The position numbers and the translations under genes were made by a program. DNA of 27,226 nt from a bacterium. Lineage in GTDB: Bacteria > B130-G9. The DNA lies in NCBI GenBank assembly GCA_021160245.1, contig JAGHCW010000050.1:1-27226 (forward strand). The letters are read 5' to 3'. Each line of letters begins with the position of its first letter. Position 1 is the first letter of the stretch. The notes beneath the pieces are model-generated. The model had not been told where the DNA came from and searched no databases. It saw only the letters and a program-made list of their open reading frames with translations. Positions 7,330-16,400 of this stretch are shown piece by piece.

Positions 7330-8784
7330 ATGAAAGTTAACGAAGACAGCGTAGAAGAAACGATGCTCTCGCGGTTATATGACCGGCTGCTGTTCGGGAT
7401 GTTTATCTCGATGCTCGTGGTGACGCCGTTTGTTTATCAGAAGAACATGGACGCGAGCGTGGCATTTCGGCGGCCCAAAGAGACGGCCTTCCAGGTGCTC
7501 TGCATCCTGATTATCGGGACGTTTCTTATGAGGTACATTGAGCGGGGATCGTTTTCGGCCTTGACGAGGCTCAAGAGTCTCCGAGGTTGGGTTAATCTTC
7601 TAAAAAGCACGCCTTTCACAGCCCCCGTTGTGATGATATGCATTGCCTGTCTGCTCTCCTTGATGAACGTGGCCAGCAGTTTTTACTTCTGGGACACGGC
7701 AGTGGGGGTGTTCGGCGCCGCCTTTGTGTGCTTCATTTTGTCGGACGTCCTGAAGCGTAACTACAAGCGACTCTTTGCATCTGTCAGCTTCATCAGCATA
7801 GCTGGAAGCTTTATGGGCGGCTATTGCATGCTTCAATACTACAGCCTCGACCCACTCTTTGTGCCCAGAAAGGAGGCCTATGTTGGGCGAACCGTCTCTT
7901 CGGGCTTCATCGACAATCCAAATACCGTCTCAGGCTATCTCGTGGCCATCTTACCCATCGTCTTGAGCATGTTCTTTGTTGCCAAACACAAGGCGACCAA
8001 GATAGCCGCGCTTATTGGCTCAGTCCTGATATTCGGCGGCTTGCTCTCAGCGTGCACACGAGGCGCTTTGATCGCGGGGGTCTTCGCGCTTTCGGTTTTT
8101 CTTGCATTGGTTTTTTTGAAGAGCAGATATACGAAAGCAGAAAAGCGCATCATAGCGATTGGCAGTCTAATCATTATCGTCTTTATTACCTTCTATGTCT
8201 GGATCAACCCGTTTATCTACGACCGGATAGCGAATACTAAAAGCGTCTTGAACCTTCGGAAAAACACTCGGTATATTGAGTGGGCGTCCGGAAAGCGGAT
8301 GATGCAGGACCATTTCCTCGTTGGCGTTGGCCTCGGCAATTACAAGTACTATTATCTTGATTACCGAGGCGATGCGGCTCATGAGACGGAGTTCATTGGT
8401 CGCTGGGAGAAGGCCAATCAGGCGCACAATGAGTTCGTTCAGGTTGGTGCGGAGCTTGGTTTTTTTGGCCTATTCGCGATGTTCTGGATTCTCGGCTCGT
8501 TTTCATGGCTCATCTTCCGGAAGGTATCCAGCATCAAGCGTCATTTGCCTGATCTCTCGCAGCGGGATTTACAGCTAGAGCAGCGTCGCGCCAATATGCT
8601 CAATGGTTTCTTGGGTTCTTTGCTGGGTCTGGCCGGGCATTGCGCGTTCATGTTCCCACTGCATATTGTCCCATCAGCGGTTGTCGGTGTCTTCGTAATC
8701 GGAATGTCCTTTGCTCTTGTCAGGATGCCTAGGGATTGCCTCGTCCTTGCAGGGCCGCCTCAGCAAGGGAGGGGGCGCAAGTGA
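7330..8784 (+). CDS. O-antigen ligase/polymerase, Wzy_C family
   Basis: This 484-residue inner-membrane protein has about 11 hydrophobic segments. The family features are a periplasmic loop containing GVGLGNYKYYYLDYRG and QAHNEFVQVGAELGFFGL (about 362-380), matching the HNEF/L...AELG signature of Wzy_C (O-antigen ligase, WaaL/Wzy/PglL-like), and an earlier SGFIDNPNTVSGYL and SACTRGALIAG region. These enzymes transfer or polymerise lipid-linked glycans on the periplasmic face. Whether this one ligates to lipid A core, polymerises, or acts on protein cannot be told from sequence. The start at 7330 has only a weak site; the ATG at 7363 is an alternative. The stop overlaps the GTG of the next gene (GTGA), so the two are coupled. 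Confidence 0.88.
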   Translation: MKVNEDSVEETMLSRLYDRLLFGMFISMLVVTPFVYQKNMDASVAFRRPKETAFQVLCILIIGTFLMRYIERGSFSALTRLKSLRGWVNLLKSTPFTAPVVMICIACLLSLMNVASSFYFWDTAVGVFGAAFVCFILSDVLKRNYKRLFASVSFISIAGSFMGGYCMLQYYSLDPLFVPRKEAYVGRTVSSGFIDNPNTVSGYLVAILPIVLSMFFVAKHKATKIAALIGSVLIFGGLLSACTRGALIAGVFALSVFLALVFLKSRYTKAEKRIIAIGSLIIIVFITFYVWINPFIYDRIANTKSVLNLRKNTRYIEWASGKRMMQDHFLVGVGLGNYKYYYLDYRGDAAHETEFIGRWEKANQAHNEFVQVGAELGFFGLFAMFWILGSFSWLIFRKVSSIKRHLPDLSQRDLQLEQRRANMLNGFLGSLLGLAGHCAFMFPLHIVPSAVVGVFVIGMSFALVRMPRDCLVLAGPPQQGRGRK

Positions 8785-10334
8785 GAAGGGCTATTCAGAT
8801 TGGCATAGCCATCGCGGTAGTCTATTTCTGCTTCTCCACGATGCGTCCTTTTCTTGCGCAAATAAGCCTTGAGATGGGCAAGGGATGGATGAACCAGTCC
8901 ACAAAGACTGCCCAAGCCGCCGGCAAGAACTCCGCAAGGGTTGCAAGTGCTCTGCGCGGACTGAAGATGGCCGATGGATTTTTCCGGGCGGCTATAAACC
9001 TTACTCCCAGTGACGGTCAAGTGAGGCTCTTCCTTGTCTATGCCACAAATCTGATTGTCGATATCGACAAGTCAATGTCCCTGGAGCGGCGTAACGCGAC
9101 GCATAAGAGGGTCATAGCCCTGGCAAACAATGCGATGGCCTTCTATGTCGATAACATAATCACTTGGGCAAGGGGAATGGCCAATCTGAGGTTGGGCAAC
9201 GTCCTTATAGCCATCGAAGACTTTGAGACCGCGCTGCACTATTACTCCACCTGGTCACAAGCGAGGCGGGCGATTGTGGGTTCATATCTGCAACAGCTGA
9301 CGCGGAATTACCAACGGGCTCCCAAAGTGCTGGTCCAGCGGCTCGAGATGCTGGTTCATAGGTTTCCGGAGAGTCGGGAAGCCGTCGAGAGTCTGGGCAA
9401 GGTCTATCTAAATCAGAAGCGGTATCAGGACGCGAGGGAGTGCTTTCTGCGCGCTGGCAATCCAAGCAGATTGACGCCAGACCTCGGGCTATTGGTGGCG
9501 CGGACCTACATATACGAGCGGGACAGCACAAGAGCTCTATGGGAGCTGTGCCGTATTCTCGCATACTCAACCCCAAAAACAGCTAAATCCATGACCCAAG
9601 TTGCCAAGACAGTCGCACTGCGCCTGAAGAGAGCCCCCAAGAATGCCGATGCTCAATATCTTTTCGGCGTCTTCCAGCAGGACAAGATGTCCGACTACAA
9701 TGTTGCGAAGCAGTATTATATCAACGCTTTTCGCAACCGGATGACCTACTACTTCCCGGCGAAGAGGTTGGCCGGCGTTTGCAAACGTCTGGGTCAGGAG
9801 GATGAAGCTTCATCTTGGCGGAAGGCGTCCGAGCGATTGCTGGGAGTCCTCCCGAAGCTGCGGCTAATAACTCCATCGGGCATAAAAACCGCGCATTGCC
9901 TCTTCGTTCGTGAAGCGGAGTCGCTCTCGCCTATATTCGGCAAGACCGTGCAGGATAGCGATGCATCCGGCGGCAAGGCTGTCCTTTTTAGCCAGAAGGA
10001 TGGCAGGTCTCAGCCGATCAGATTCGACTGCGCCGCTCTCCCTGCAGGAGACTATGAGCTCAGCTTCCGCATCAAGATACCAGAGCTTGTGAAGTCCCCC
10101 AGGGCGCCGCTCATAAAACTGAACGCTGATGGAGAGGGCGTTAGGTGCAGGAAAATGGGAAACACATCTAATTCATACGTGCTCGCAAAAGAGGTGAGGC
10201 GCGCGGGCGTCTATTGGGACTTTGTCTATAGCGTCAGTCATCCTGGCCTCATGCCTTATCAGATCACAGTCGATTTCTGGGCCAAGAGCGACATCTATCT
10301 GGACCGAATAGCGATGGCGATCAAGGCCGACTGA
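8781..10334 (+). CDS. Membrane-anchored TPR protein with C-terminal carbohydrate-binding-like domain
   Basis: From GTG at 8781, with GGGAGGGGG just upstream and overlapping the ligase stop, the protein has 517 residues. Residues about 3-24 form a signal anchor. Residues about 45-365 are helical with TPR-like units (for example DAQYLFGVFQQDK and NQKRYQDARECFLRAGNPS), so this part is a periplasmic protein-interaction scaffold. From about residue 370 the pattern changes to strands: REAESLSPIFGKTVQDSDAS, GGKAVLF, LPAGDYELSFRIKIP and ending DIYLDRIAMAIKAD. This resembles the jelly-roll CBM6/35-like fold (an EAE start and ASGGKAV are typical there). TPR proteins next to Wzy_C ligases are common. 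The fused sugar-binding-like end suggests a role in handling the glycan, which is inference. Confidence 0.75.
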   Translation: MRRAIQIGIAIAVVYFCFSTMRPFLAQISLEMGKGWMNQSTKTAQAAGKNSARVASALRGLKMADGFFRAAINLTPSDGQVRLFLVYATNLIVDIDKSMSLERRNATHKRVIALANNAMAFYVDNIITWARGMANLRLGNVLIAIEDFETALHYYSTWSQARRAIVGSYLQQLTRNYQRAPKVLVQRLEMLVHRFPESREAVESLGKVYLNQKRYQDARECFLRAGNPSRLTPDLGLLVARTYIYERDSTRALWELCRILAYSTPKTAKSMTQVAKTVALRLKRAPKNADAQYLFGVFQQDKMSDYNVAKQYYINAFRNRMTYYFPAKRLAGVCKRLGQEDEASSWRKASERLLGVLPKLRLITPSGIKTAHCLFVREAESLSPIFGKTVQDSDASGGKAVLFSQKDGRSQPIRFDCAALPAGDYELSFRIKIPELVKSPRAPLIKLNADGEGVRCRKMGNTSNSYVLAKEVRRAGVYWDFVYSVSHPGLMPYQITVDFWAKSDIYLDRIAMAIKAD

Positions 10335-10366
10335 GCGCCTCAACGTTGATATGAGGAGATAATGCG

Positions 10367-11023
10367 ATGAAGATCAAGTGGTTGGGCCATGCGGCCTTTG
10401 AGATTACGGCAGATGATGGCGCGTCAATTCTCACCGACCCCTATAGGCCGGGCGCCTTCGACGGGGCAATTGGATATGATCCCATAACCGAGCGGTTCGA
10501 CATCGTGACCGTCAGCCACAAACACGCCGACCACGACGGGGTAGATGGCCTCCCTGGAAGCCCGACGATACTCGACCAGGCGGGCAAGACATCGGCAAAT
10601 GGCATTGCAATCGAGGGCATCAATTCGTTCCACGATAAAACTGGCGGCTCGCAGCGGGGTGGCAACATCATATTCTGCTTCAAGGTTGACGGCATAAAGG
10701 TCTGTCATCTAGGCGATTTGGGCCACTTCCCAGACGAGGCCACAATGGCGAAGCTGTCGGATGTCGATATTCTATTGATACCCGTTGGGGGCACTTTCAC
10801 CATAGACGCGGCCGAGGCAAGCGCAATCGTGGCGCAGATTGGTCCGAAGCTGGCTATCCCAATGCACTTTAAGACTCCCAAGGTCGGTTTTGATATTGCA
10901 GGCGTTGACGCCTTCACCGCCGGAAAAAGCGACGTTGAGATTGCAGTCTCCGCAGAGGTCGAGTTCGACCTCGGCAGCCTTCCCGCAAAGACGAAGATCG
11001 TGGTTCTTAAACACGCAAAATAG
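10367..11023 (+). CDS. UPF0173-type metal-dependent hydrolase, MBL fold
   Basis: This 218-residue metallo-beta-lactamase-fold protein starts MKIKWLGHAAFEI (GHAxF is the first-strand signature of the UPF0173/YtkL group). The metal site SHKHADHDG (about 48-56, HxHxDH) follows, then HLGDLGH with the bridging Asp and IPMHFKTP with the last histidine. It would bind two metal ions, probably in the cytoplasm as there is no signal peptide. The substrate is unknown for the family; some relatives are called L-ascorbate-6-phosphate lactonase-like. GAGGAG lies 7-12 nt upstream. It lies 32 bp after the TPR gene and could be transcribed with it, but there is no functional link to polysaccharide that I can see. 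Confidence 0.9.
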   Translation: MKIKWLGHAAFEITADDGASILTDPYRPGAFDGAIGYDPITERFDIVTVSHKHADHDGVDGLPGSPTILDQAGKTSANGIAIEGINSFHDKTGGSQRGGNIIFCFKVDGIKVCHLGDLGHFPDEATMAKLSDVDILLIPVGGTFTIDAAEASAIVAQIGPKLAIPMHFKTPKVGFDIAGVDAFTAGKSDVEIAVSAEVEFDLGSLPAKTKIVVLKHAK

Positions 11024-11025
11024 GG

Positions 11026-11043
11026 TTGATCGGCTTCGATCAA
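11026..11043. terminator. Hairpin between convergent genes
   Basis: TTGATCG, GCTT loop, CGATCAA: a perfect 7-bp stem between the UPF0173 stop and the trmFO stop (it includes the trmFO stop codon). The position suits a bidirectional terminator, but neither side has a convincing T-tract. Confidence 0.35.
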
Positions 11044-12371
11044 TCCAAGCACAGCCCGACGGCGTCGCGCCACTTGATGAGAGCATCAAGCGCGGCTCTC
11101 GCCATCGCCGGCTTTCGCTCCCTCTTCCGCAGCGACCTCAGTTCGCCATCGGGGGGGATAAGCCCGAAGTTCGAGTTCATCGGCTGAAAATGTTCAGCAT
11201 CGGCGGTCGAAATGTGCTGCATCAACGCCCCGATCATCGTGCCCGGCGGCGGTAGCAGAAGTTGCTGTCCCATCGCTCTCCTTGCGGCATTGATGCCGGC
11301 TATCAGGCCTGAAGCAATCGATTCCACGTAGCCCTCAAGGCCAGTTATCTGCCCCGCGAGGAAGACATTTGATGCCGCCTTCAGCTGGTGATGATCGCTC
11401 AATGCGATGGGGGAGTTGACGTAAAGATTCCTGTGCATGCTCCCAAACCGCGCAAACGAGGCGCGCTGCAGGGCGGGTATCATTCCGAATACGCGGCGTT
11501 GTTCGCCATATTTCAGCCGTGTTTGGCAGCCCACGAGAGAAAGAAGCGTCCCGGACACAGTCTCTCGCCGCAGCTGGAGGCATGCAAAGGGCCGCCTGCC
11601 GCTAACGGGATCGATCAGCCCGACGGGTTTGAAGGGCCCGAATGCGAGCGTCATTTCCCCACGCCTCGCAAGCTCCTCGACAGGCAGGCAGGCCTCAAAA
11701 AGCCGTTTGCGCTCAAAATCCCTTGGCTCAACTATCTCCGCGGAGACCAGCGCCTCGCGGAATGCGGAGTACTCGGTCTCCGTCAGCGGGCAATTGAGAT
11801 AGTCGCGATCGGCAGGTGAATATCTCGAGGCCCAGAATGCGCTCGCCAGATCGACGGTCTCGGCGTCAATCACAGGAGCGATTGCGTCAAAGAAATAGAG
11901 ATTATCATCGCCAATAATGCGTGAGAGCTCCTCAGCAAGCGAGTCTGATGTGAGCGGGCCGCTTGCTATAACGGTCAGCCGCTCGGGATCGATATGGGAA
12001 TACTCATCTCGAATGACCTCAATTAAAGGTTCGTCTTCGACCGCTTGCGTTACCCCAGCGGCAAATGCCTCCCTGTTGACCGCAAGCGCTTTCCCAGCTG
12101 GAACACGATGCTGGTCTGCGATCATAAGCAGGTGCGAACCGAGGGCGCGAAGCTCCGCCTTGAGAAGCCCATGTGCCGAATCGAGCACATCCGACTTTAG
12201 CGAATTGCTGCAGACCAGCTCTGCGAAATGGCCCGTCCGATGCGCTGGGGTCATCCGAGAGGGCCTCATCTCCCAAAGTCGGACGCCAATGCCCAGCCGC
12301 GCGATGCAGAGCGCCGCCTCGCATCCGGCAAGGCCCGCCCCAACTACGTCAATTGTGATTTTAGCATTCAA
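11040..12371 (-). CDS. trmFO: Methylenetetrahydrofolate--tRNA (uracil-5-)-methyltransferase TrmFO
   Basis: This flavoprotein makes 5-methyluridine at tRNA position 54, using methylenetetrahydrofolate and reduced FAD. From TTG at 12371 it has 443 residues, normal for the family. The FAD-binding motif VVGAGLAGCEAA lies at 9-20, followed by WEMRP, HRTGHFAELVCSNSLKSD with the conserved Cys, YLNCPLTETEY with the second Cys, and GQITGLEGYVESIASGLIAG near the C-terminus. A longer reading from 12419 would add a glycine-rich stretch not typical of the family. TTG has GGAGG exactly 7 nt upstream, so I prefer 12371. The gene is convergent with the UPF0173 gene and seems monocistronic. Confidence 0.95.
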   Translation of the reverse strand: MNAKITIDVVGAGLAGCEAALCIARLGIGVRLWEMRPSRMTPAHRTGHFAELVCSNSLKSDVLDSAHGLLKAELRALGSHLLMIADQHRVPAGKALAVNREAFAAGVTQAVEDEPLIEVIRDEYSHIDPERLTVIASGPLTSDSLAEELSRIIGDDNLYFFDAIAPVIDAETVDLASAFWASRYSPADRDYLNCPLTETEYSAFREALVSAEIVEPRDFERKRLFEACLPVEELARRGEMTLAFGPFKPVGLIDPVSGRRPFACLQLRRETVSGTLLSLVGCQTRLKYGEQRRVFGMIPALQRASFARFGSMHRNLYVNSPIALSDHHQLKAASNVFLAGQITGLEGYVESIASGLIAGINAARRAMGQQLLLPPPGTMIGALMQHISTADAEHFQPMNSNFGLIPPDGELRSLRKRERKPAMARAALDALIKWRDAVGLCLD

Positions 12372-12378
12372 GCCCGAA

Positions 12379-12383
12379 CCTCC
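12379..12383 (-). promoter_or_regulatory. Ribosome binding site that sets the trmFO start
   Basis: GGAGG on the minus strand, 7 nt before TTG at 12371. It lies downstream of the longer possible start at 12419, so it supports the shorter protein. Confidence 0.65.
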
Positions 12384-12409
12384 AGCCCCTCCGCTTCGCG
12401 TATAAACTT

Positions 12410-12426
12410 CAGTAATCAATTGATTA
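12410..12426. promoter_or_regulatory. Palindrome upstream of trmFO
   Basis: TAATCAATTGATTA (12413-12426) is a perfect 14-bp palindrome about 40-55 nt upstream of the trmFO start. Its half AATTGATTACTG occurs again at the same distance upstream of ispG (26523-26512). It could be an operator or part of a promoter region; the function is unproven. Confidence 0.3.
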
Positions 12427-12632
12427 GGGTCAGATTAACACGTCCAACCAGTCAGACAAAACTGCTGAACAACATGCTGTCGAACACACCTATATAACAA
12501 CCCATATCGTGCTTCAGCATGTTTAGATGAACACATTTGCTCGTCGGCCGGAGGTTATGAGTACGGCAGGAGCCGGTCTGTATAGCGCCCGTTGGGTGAC
12601 TGTGGATTGCGGCACACGGCCACGACACTAAT

Positions 12633-12789
12633 AGGCTGTCTAATAAGTCGGTTTTCGACGGAGATGACACGCTACAGAGCAACGGGATATACTATATGCA
12701 GGGGCAGGCCTTGTGTCTGCCCAAATATATAGATGGGCGGAGATACGCCCGCCCCTACAGGACCCCAGATTCGACTCATCAGACAGCCT
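12633..12789 (+). mobile_element. MITE-like element, copy 2 (best preserved)
   Basis: This is a 157-bp element with terminal inverted repeats AGGCTGTCTAATAAGTCG (left) and CGACTCATCAGACAGCCT (right), 16 of 18 matching. The core is palindromic: CAGGGGCAGGCCTTGTGTCT, then AAATATATAGAT, then GGGCGG and CGCCCGCCCCTACAG. It has no coding capacity. The right end abuts the remnant of an RHS/YD-repeat gene. No target-site duplication is obvious. The ends resemble those of DDE-transposase insertion sequences (the GAGGCTGTCT-type ends common in IS5/IS1182-like elements), so it may be mobilised in trans; that is inference. Confidence 0.8.
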
Positions 12790-12945
12790 CTCCGAATACT
12801 GCCACTTAGTATCACCCGACTCCGTGTCCCTCATCTTCGTGAGCCTCCCCCCAGCATCGTATTCGAACGCCAGATCATCGCCGCCTCGTAAGCCAGCGGA
12901 ATATCCTTCGGCCGCCAACGGCGGACAGCCTTTTCTGTCGTGAAC
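12790..12945 (-). pseudogene. RHS/YD-repeat protein remnant
   Basis: The minus strand encodes GDDLAFEYDAGGRLTKMRDT followed by ESGDTKWQY, one clear YD repeat (YDxxGRLTxxxDxxG) as found in RHS and wall-associated toxin proteins. The frame then runs straight into the MITE-like element at 12789, where homology ends. Upstream (about 12945-13080) the other minus frame reads SAGTNPRAFVNKF and DELWFTTEKAVRRW before stops, perhaps more of the same decayed gene. There is no start, no complete domain and no toxin domain, so this is a fossil fragment. Confidence 0.6.
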
Positions 12946-13407
12946 CAAAGCTCATCTCGCACGGCATGCGTTGTCATGAATTTGTTCACAAATGCCCTTG
13001 GGTTCGTTCCTGCAGAGATGGGTATCGTGCGTATCTCATCCAGATCCGGAGCCAGAAAAGACCAGAAGCCTACAAAAGAGGGGAACTATCATCGCCAGAC
13101 CCCGCCCCCTGGGCAGATGATGCAGCGTTGATCCGTATTCCCCGACCCAGGCGTGCCATAACCCCAAACATGACTGCAGTCAGTTGTGCTGCCGCAGTAA
13201 TCGAATAGACCAAGCAAGTCTCCGGCAAGAGCTTAGGTAGTTCACCGGGACGGGAAAAGCGTTGGTCATCCATCCCCCCGACGAGCAGGAGGAAACAGGC
13301 AACCTGCTTCTGCAGGCTGAAGCGTCCACCCATCCCGGTGAAACCTGTTTATTGCCGGAATTATCTAGTATCAGTCTATGTTGATGCATGTTTTGCCAAG
13401 TGGATTC
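12946..13407. other. Gene-poor stretch with degraded coding sequence
   Basis: No intact gene can be supported. The minus strand has an 87-codon open frame (13333-13070) with two hydrophobic patches but no ribosome binding site and no recognisable family. The neighbouring frame carries protein-like pieces interrupted by tandem stops near 13085. It most likely continues the decayed YD-repeat gene or is non-coding. No strong terminator for the upstream beta-helix gene is visible. Confidence 0.4.
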
Positions 13408-16400
13408 TTACGGAGCGTACGGAAGAGCATCATTCCCTGGGAAGACAAGAGTCCCCTCCGGCCCCCTAGGGCCAGGTCTGCTCTTATGGCTTGTGAAAAC
13501 CGGGTCTGGACGCACATAAGGGCCATCGTGTCTGCCAGATTTTGGATCACATGCCCAGCCACCAAAAGCATCCTCAAAGTAGAAGTAGAAGATGTGGCTC
13601 ATCCACCATAGCCTCGTCTGGAACACGTAGGTCCCGTTATCGGGAGTGCCGCTCTGCAAGACCATATTTTGGCCCGCCTTGTCGTCGATGAAAACCTGCT
13701 TCACGGTTGGTACGAGCCCGTCCGGATGATAGTAATGCACGGTATATGTGAATACGGTCTCTATCTTGCCGCAAATGGGATCAACTCCACCGTCGGAAAG
13801 CACGGGCAAGCTACTGGCGGACACATTCGGACCGTGCAATTCGCCCTCTTCGGGCTCTCTATCGCTTTCGCCGCAGCCGTCCTCGCAATAGAAGTGGAAG
13901 GTGTGTTCGCCGACTGGAAGCCCCATCTGGTAGATATAAGTCCCGTTAGCAGCGTCGCCGTCTTTCAGCATCATCTGACGTCCACCCGAGCCGTCAATAT
14001 GGACCCTAAGAAGCGATGGAGGATGGCCCTCCCGGTCAAAATAGTGGACAGAATAGGTGAACAACGTCTGAAGAGTGCCATTCCCGGGCCGGACACATCC
14101 ATCAGAGAGCACCGGGGCCCGATTCTCGTAATCTGTCCCCTCTGTGTAGTGATAGCCGACATCCGCGATGCCTCGATCGCAGACGCCGTCCGTTCTTGTC
14201 GTCAACTCATCAAGCCCAAGGTTGGCCGCCGTGTCGCTACCTGCGTTGACACACGGGCTGTTGATGCCCTGTCCAGCCGCTCTTTGACAAAGGTAGTAGT
14301 TTGCAACGAAGAGAGGATTCGCAGAGAAATTGCCCCCAAAGCCCTCGCAATCTGCATCCTCGATGTCGCAGTGGCGTATCTGGGAGCAGGCGACATTCCA
14401 AAGGTCGTCGTCATTTCCCCACAGGATGCACTCTGAAAGCTCGGGGAATGAACCTGCATCTGCAAACACGCCCTTATCCCAGTTGCTCTCGATTGTGCAG
14501 CTGAGCATGTCTGGCGAGGAACTCGCCGAGCAGCAGATGCCGCCTACCATGCCGGACGGGGGCGCCTGGTTTCCAGTGATGAGGCAGTTGAAGATGACCG
14601 GGGACGCCTGCGAATGGCACAGGACGGCGCCTCCATATTTTGCCTCGTTGTCGCGGATGATGCAGTCCTCGAGCAACATATCTGGCCCGATTGCGAACGC
14701 CTCGCCGGTGCAGTAGATACCACCCCCATACCCGTCGGTTGAATTGCCGGATATTGTGCATTCAACGATCGCCGGCTCACATGGGCCTTTCACATAGAAT
14801 CCGCCTCCGAATTCCTTCGCGGAGTTGCGCTCTATGAGGCAGCGCTCGAATACTGGATTGAACTCGCCGGAGCAATAGACCGCTCCGCCGCGTATTAGGG
14901 CCGAATTGTCGCTCAGAACACAGCCTCTGATGATGCTCGAACTTGTGAATGACATTGCGCCACCCTGATGCGAGAAGTTGTCCACTATCTCGCAGTCCTC
15001 AATGAGCATCTCACACGATGAGCTGCAATAGATGCCCCCACCCTTGATTCCGTCTTGGCCTGATGTGTCGGCAACGTTTGAGCCGATTCTCGTCCCGGTC
15101 AACGTGAGAGACCCTGAAAAAGCGCATACTCCGCCGCCGCTGTTTGCGCCGGTATTCCGCTCAATCTGGCAGTTCTCAAATACCGAGTAGCCGCTGTTTT
15201 GATAGACGCCGGCGCCGTAGAAGCAGCTGTTGGGGTCGTCAAGCAGTTTGTTGCCCGATATGGACGTGTTGATCACGGTTGGGGACGAATGGCGAAATAC
15301 TGTGAGCCCGCCCCCGCACTCCTCCGCCTCGTTATTGTCCATCGAGCAGTCTTCTATATGAGCGTCCGAGTTCGTCATCAGGAAGACGCCGCCGGCGAAT
15401 TTAAACGCGTAGTTATCGTCCATTGAGCAGTTTCTAATGAATGGGGAACATTGATCAAAACAGGCAACTGCTCCGCCTCTCCGGCCCTTGTTGTGCTCCA
15501 TTGTGCAGTTCTCAATGGTCGGACTCGAATCGATGAGGCAGCAGATCGCCCCGCCACCCCAGCCGGCCCAGGCGGTCTCATTGTGAGCAAAATAACAATC
15601 CTCTATTACAGGTGAGGACCGAACGCAACAGATGCCGGCTCCAGCGCCGTTCGGTTCATCACCACCGTACTGGTATGCTGTGCACGTGTTGTTGATGATT
15701 GTGCAATCGCTGATCAGGGCGTCTGATGCGCTGCAGCTTATGCCGCCGCCGAACCTCGACGCCTCGTTGTTCTCGATCGTGCAGTCTCTTACTATTGGTG
15801 AGCAGTCATCGTAAATCCTGATGCCACCTCCGGATTTCGACTTGTTCCCCTCGATGATGCAGTCCTCGATTGTCGGAGAGCTGTTGTCCCCGATCGCTAT
15901 GCCCCCACCAGCAGCAGCGTTTCTAAGAGCCACGTTGCCCCGTACGGTCGTCCCGCGAATTGTGGGAGAGCAGTTGTCGGCGATGTAGATTCCGCCGCCT
16001 TTGACGGCGTTTGAGTTATTTTCCACAACACAGTCTATGATCTTGGGGGAGGAGCCATGACCGATGTACACACCTCCCGCTGACCACACCTGGCTGCCGT
16101 TGGTGATGACGTTGCCTGAAATCGACGTGTCAATGACGGTTGGGCATCCAGCCTCCCATACGCAGAGGCCGCCGCCGGCTTCCCGCGCCTCGTTGCTGTC
16201 TATCTTGCAGTTTTCGATAAGAGGGGAGTAGCCGTCGAAACTGAAGCACCAAACGCCCCCACCATACTTGTATGACTCGTTATTCTCGATTCGGCAGTTG
16301 GTTATGCTCGCGGGGCTCTCGTGGAGACATATTCCACCTCCTCTGCGCCCCTTGTTATCGGTTATCACGCAGTTGTCTATGATTGTCTCCGCATCCCAGC

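Noticed and set aside
12633-12789. Copy 2 of the palindromic element as a rho-independent terminator for neighbouring genes
   Set aside because: It is 260 bp from trmFO on the upstream side of that gene, lacks a T-tract, and is explained better as a dispersed element.
13070-13333. An 87-codon minus-strand open frame with hydrophobic patches
   Set aside because: No ribosome binding site, no family, and it overlaps what looks like decayed coding sequence in another frame. I mention it only in the description of that stretch.
13669-14436. A 255-codon open frame on the plus strand inside the beta-helix gene
   Set aside because: It is antisense to a clear secreted repeat protein, has no family resemblance and arises from the biased codon pattern of the repeats.
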